DNA of 17,913 bases from an uncultured bacterium (GTDB lineage: Bacteria > Actinomycetota > Actinomycetes > S36-B12), in the NCBI GenBank assembly GCA_903940375.1, contig CAJAKT010000261.1, positions 1-17,913 of the forward strand, read 5' to 3'. Below are positions 16,001 through 17,913 of the stretch, piece after piece (the stretch's first letter is position 1; each line of letters opens with the position of its first letter). The translations under genes and the position numbers were made by a program. The notes under the pieces are model-generated. The model was not told the DNA's origin and ran no database searches. It saw only the letters and a program-made list of their open reading frames with translations.

Positions 16001-16608
16001 ATCGCCAGACCGTGGTCCATGACCTCGCAGAAGTAGTTGCCCGCGCCGAGGATGTCGCGGAAGTCGGCCGCAGCAGCGAGCGCCTTCTCGTAGTTGCCGG
16101 CCTGCAGCCAGCGGTTTACCTCGCCGCTGGGACAGCCGGTTGTGCCGATGAGGCCGGTGCCGTAACGCTCGAGCAGCTCACGGTCGAACCGCGGCTTGTG
16201 GTAGTAACCCTCGAGGCTGGCCAGGGACGACAGCCGGAACAGGTTGTGCATGCCGGCCGTGTTCTCGGCCCACAGGGTCATGTGGGTGTAGCTCTGCTTG
16301 CCGCGCCCGGCCCCGGTGTCCTCGGGGGTGCCCTCGTCGAATCCGCCACCGAAGTCGAAGGGCCGACGTTCGAACCGGCCCTGCGGTGCGTAGTAGCCCT
16401 CCAGGCCGATGATCGGATTCAGGCCCCGCGCGCGAGCGCCCTTGTAGAACTCGAAGGCCCCGTACAGGTTGCCGTGATCGGTCATCGCGATGGCGGGCAT
16501 GCCCTGCCGCTCTACCTCGTCGAAGAGGTCGGGCAGGCGTGCGGCACCGTCGAGCATCGAGTACTCGGTGTGCACATGCAGGTGCACGAACTGATCGGCG
16601 GGGGGCAC
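13072..16608 (-). CDS. dnaE: DNA polymerase III alpha subunit (DnaE1 type)
   Basis: The replicative polymerase, 1178 residues, typical of actinobacterial DnaE1. The N-terminal PHP domain begins with HLHVHTEYSMLDG and keeps all nine metal-site positions expected from mycobacterial DnaE1: His11, His13, Asp20, His45, Glu70, His109, Cys159, Asp227, His229. It should therefore have its own 3'-5' proofreading. The polymerase aspartates are Asp421 and Asp423 in PDIDMDFDERR and Asp583 in LLKMDFLGLRN. YQEQVMAIAQKLAGYS and RRAMGKKKKE follow, then a helix-hairpin-helix region and an OB fold near VGGLVTAVQRK. The GTG at 16608 is supported by TAGGGT six bases upstream. It is preceded by an rluD-like gene and followed by a membrane gene. 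Confidence 0.97.
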   Translation of the reverse strand: MPPADQFVHLHVHTEYSMLDGAARLPDLFDEVERQGMPAIAMTDHGNLYGAFEFYKGARARGLNPIIGLEGYYAPQGRFERRPFDFGGGFDEGTPEDTGAGRGKQSYTHMTLWAENTAGMHNLFRLSSLASLEGYYHKPRFDRELLERYGTGLIGTTGCPSGEVNRWLQAGNYEKALAAAADFRDILGAGNYFCEVMDHGLAIERRFREDLLRIARTLDLPLIATNDLHYVHASDADTHDVLLCIGTRTTMDDPKRFRFDARDFYVKTAAEMRQVWAELPEACDNTMLIAERCHVEFNEGANLMPAFPVPDGESEESWLVKEVERGLHHRYNGAIPDNVRTQAEYEVGVIIQMGFPGYFLVTADLVRHAKESGIRVGPGRGSAAGAMIAYALGITELDPIKHGLLFERFLNPERISMPDIDMDFDERRRSDMIRYATEKYGEERVAQIITYGSIKAKAAVKDSARVLGYPYALGDRITKAMPPSVMGKDISLAGAFDPKNSRYGEAAEFRALYETDPDAKRVVDTAKGLEGLKRQPGVHAAGVILCREPLLDVLPVWRRDQDGAVITQFDMGACESLGLLKMDFLGLRNLTVLDDCLRNVEANRGDVIVLETLGLDDRDTYDLLTRGDTLGVFQLDGGPMRALLRSMQPDNFEDISAVLALYRPGPMGANAHNDYADRKNGRKPVVPIHPELEEALSEILGDTYGLIVYQEQVMAIAQKLAGYSLGAADLLRRAMGKKKKEILDKEFVPFRDGMRANGYSDGSIKTLWEILVPFSDYAFNKAHTAGYGLVSYWTAYLKANYPAEYMAALLTSVKDDKDKSAIYLNECRKMGIKVLPPDVNDSDFDFTPRGTDIRFGLSAIRNVGGNVVDSIIATRRRIGRFADFHDFIAKVDASVCNKRVVESLIKSGAFDSLGHTRKGLVTIHEQVVDAAVDIKRAEAHGQFDLFGGLEADADDALTTRGDIPIGEWDKTVLLAHEREMLGLYVSDHPLHGAERLLASHTDRTIAALLMDERADATIATVGGLVTAVQRKTTKQGSPWAIVTLEDLEGSVDIMVFPQTYAAVSTLLVDDSVVIVRARVDRSDDDGVRLVALEISQPDLSEAVSGPVRVSMAAARCIPPLVERLKEVLAGHPGTTEVHLHLTGGAKTTVLRLDDRLRVTPSPALYGDLKALLGANCLG

Positions 16609-16614
16609 GGCCCC

Positions 16615-16620
16615 ACCCTA
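16615..16620 (-). promoter_or_regulatory. Candidate -10 box for dnaE
   Basis: On the minus strand the hexamer is TAGGGT, then six bases (GGGGCC), then GTG at 16608, the leaderless spacing. It sits in the 37-base gap after the pseudouridine synthase gene. The G-rich run could also act as a poorly spaced ribosome binding site. Confidence 0.45.
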
Positions 16621-16630
16621 ACTTTCCGGG

Positions 16631-16648
16631 CCGACGTCGGTGACGTCA
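16631..16648. repeat. Two adjacent GACGTC palindromes
   Basis: CCGACGTCGG (16631-16640) and TGACGTCA (16641-16648) are each perfect inverted repeats and lie back to back; the GACGTC cores are nine bases apart. They overlap the stop of the pseudouridine synthase gene and lie upstream of the dnaE -10 candidate. A role as an operator is only a possibility. Confidence 0.3.
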
Positions 16649-17572
16649 CACACCGGCGCGGAGCCGTTCGAGAGCCGTCGCCAGGTCCTGCGGGTACTCG
16701 CTGGCGACCACGATCCGCTCACCTGTCGACGGATGGTCGAAACCCAACCGCAACGCGTGCAACCACTGCCTCGTCAGCCCCACCCGCTTGGAGAGGCCGG
16801 GGTCGGCTCCATACGTCAGGTCACCGACGCAGGGGTGGCGCAGCGCGGCCATGTGCACCCGGATCTGATGGGTCCGGCCGGTCTCCAGGTGGACTTCGAG
16901 CAGCGATGCGTGCGGGAAGGCCTCGAGGGTGTCGTAGTGCGTGACGCTCGGCTTGCCACCCGTGACAACCGCCCACTTGTAGTCATGCTGAGGATGGCGG
17001 TCGATCGGTGCATCGATCGTCCCGCTGAGCGGATCACAGTGGCCCTGGACCACGGCGTGGTAGATCTTCTCGACCGTGCGTTCCTTGAACTGGCGCTTCA
17101 GGCTCGTATACGCCTGCTCGCTCTTGGCGACGGCCATGACTCCGGATGTGCCGACATCCAGCCGGTGCACGATTCCCTGACGCTCAGCGGCCCCCGAGGT
17201 GCTGATCCGGTAGCCCGCTGCAGCGAGCCCGCCCACGACGGTCGGCCCGCTCCAGCCGGGGCTGGGATGTGCGGCCACGCCGACCGGCTTGTCAACCACG
17301 ACGACGTCGTCGTCGTCGAACAGCACGCGCATACCGGGCACCGGCTCCGGCGGGAGTGCCGGCGCACGCTCGGGCTCGCGCAGGTCCACCGTCAGAACCG
17401 ACCCAGCGAGCAGGCGATCGGACTTGGCACCGGGCCGGCCGTCGACGAGCACCGCCCCCTCGGCGACCAGTTCAGCCGCGCGCGTGCGGGACAGGCCGAT
17501 CAGGCGGGTAAGGGCGATGTCGAGGCGTTCGCCGGCCAGGCCTTCCGGCACCGGCAGGAGCCGTTCGGTCAC
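16646..17572 (-). CDS. rluD: RluA-family 23S rRNA pseudouridine synthase, RluD-like
   Basis: A 308-residue pseudouridine synthase with an N-terminal S4 RNA-binding domain (about 11-63: ERLDIALTRLIGLSR, LVDGRP) and an RluA-type catalytic domain. The catalytic aspartate is Asp139 in GIVHRLDVGTSGVMAVAK. Also present are VVVDKPVGVAAHPSPG, RTVEKIYHAVV, LETGRTHQIRVHMA and HPCVGD. The RluD name is by general resemblance; the exact rRNA target cannot be fixed by eye. The GTG at 17572 overlaps the lspA stop as GTGA, so the two are coupled. The lspA-rluD-dnaE order is common in actinobacteria. Confidence 0.92.
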   Translation of the reverse strand: MTERLLPVPEGLAGERLDIALTRLIGLSRTRAAELVAEGAVLVDGRPGAKSDRLLAGSVLTVDLREPERAPALPPEPVPGMRVLFDDDDVVVVDKPVGVAAHPSPGWSGPTVVGGLAAAGYRISTSGAAERQGIVHRLDVGTSGVMAVAKSEQAYTSLKRQFKERTVEKIYHAVVQGHCDPLSGTIDAPIDRHPQHDYKWAVVTGGKPSVTHYDTLEAFPHASLLEVHLETGRTHQIRVHMAALRHPCVGDLTYGADPGLSKRVGLTRQWLHALRLGFDHPSTGERIVVASEYPQDLATALERLRAGV

Positions 17573-17913
17573 GTCCGTGGCCCGCCGGAGAAGTCGATGC
17601 CGCGGAGCGCCAGCAGGACCATGAGGACGGCCGAGCACGTGATGAAGGCGTCGGCGACGTTGAAGACCGCGAAGTTCGGGAACTGGATCCAGTCGACGAC
17701 ATAGCCCAAGCCCGGTCCGGGCGGCCGGGTGATGCGGTCGATGAGGTTGCCGAGGAGCCCACCGAGCAGGCCGCCGAGAGCAACGGCCCAGGCCGTACTG
17801 CCGAGGCGGCGCGACGAGCGCAGGATGACCACGGCAACGACGACGGCGATGATCGAGAAGATCCAGGTGTAGCCGGTGCCCATGGAGAAGGCCGCACCCG
17901 TGTTCTCCGTGTA
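17569..17913 (-). CDS. lspA: Lipoprotein signal peptidase, 5' end missing
   Basis: The C-terminal 114 residues of LspA, the inner-membrane aspartic peptidase (signal peptidase II) that removes signal peptides from prolipoproteins. The reading frame is open to the window edge and begins with YTENTGAAFS, a core family motif, so an ATG at 17883 is internal rather than the start. The two catalytic aspartates are in GNLIDRI and FNVADAF. Membrane segments follow the motif, precede GNLIDRI, and end the protein. The N-terminal part (first membrane helix and roughly 50-80 residues) lies outside the window. The stop overlaps the pseudouridine synthase start. Confidence 0.94.
   Translation of the reverse strand, partial: YTENTGAAFSMGTGYTWIFSIIAVVVAVVILRSSRRLGSTAWAVALGGLLGGLLGNLIDRITRPPGPGLGYVVDWIQFPNFAVFNVADAFITCSAVLMVLLALRGIDFSGGPRT

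Noticed and set aside
13609..16944. A 1111-codon open frame on the plus strand, antisense to dnaE
   Set aside because: It is a GC-driven shadow of dnaE. The minus-strand dnaE has every expected motif, while the antisense product shows no recognisable domain and runs on into the pseudouridine synthase gene.
17569..17883. A complete 104-residue lspA starting at ATG 17883
   Set aside because: The frame continues to the window edge and the ten codons before it encode YTENTGAAFS, a core LspA motif, so the real start is outside the window.

Overview
The window is a high-GC stretch from an actinobacterium (Actinomycetota; order not resolvable from sequence alone). Support for this is the bifunctional PriA in place of HisA, the actinobacterial marker families in the gene set (TIGR02234 membrane protein, HGxxPAAW protein, TIGR03085, DUF2567), a full-length DnaE1 with a complete PHP metal site, and frequent GTG starts. 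Both ends are broken. The first 35 bases are an Illumina sequencing adapter rather than genome, so the gene there has lost its true 3' end. The last gene (lspA) runs off the right edge without its start.

Almost everything is on the minus strand. Read in transcription order from right to left: lspA (lipoprotein signal peptidase) and an RluD-like pseudouridine synthase, then dnaE (replicative polymerase) and a DUF2567-type membrane protein. Next is the histidine cluster hisD-hisC-hisB-hisH-priA-hisF, then hisI-trpE, a Trp-associated membrane protein, a small HGxxPAAW membrane protein, a two-component regulator and its histidine kinase, and a truncated DUF2752 protein. Three genes run the other way: a LON-substrate-binding-domain protein and YbaK diverge from hisD, and a TIGR03085 protein sits antisense between hisF and hisI.

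The his genes cover the middle and late steps of histidine synthesis: HisI; PriA, which should also serve tryptophan synthesis; the HisH/HisF synthase; HisB; HisC; HisD. hisG, hisE and hisN are not present. hisI and trpE overlap in a TGATG, tying one histidine enzyme to the first committed enzyme of tryptophan synthesis.

The main non-gene signal is in the promoters. Five starts (DUF2752, priA, hisD, the LON protein, dnaE) have TANNNT exactly six bases before the start codon, the spacing expected for leaderless mRNAs. For hisD and the LON protein the two -10 boxes overlap on opposite strands in a 19-22 bp gap, which looks like a shared two-way promoter. Upstream of the response regulator are three TGACG repeats at exact 11-bp spacing, a plausible OmpR/PhoB-family operator. 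No mobile element, CRISPR array, tRNA or rRNA was found, no gene-free stretch exceeds 100 bases, and I see no clearly new multi-gene system.
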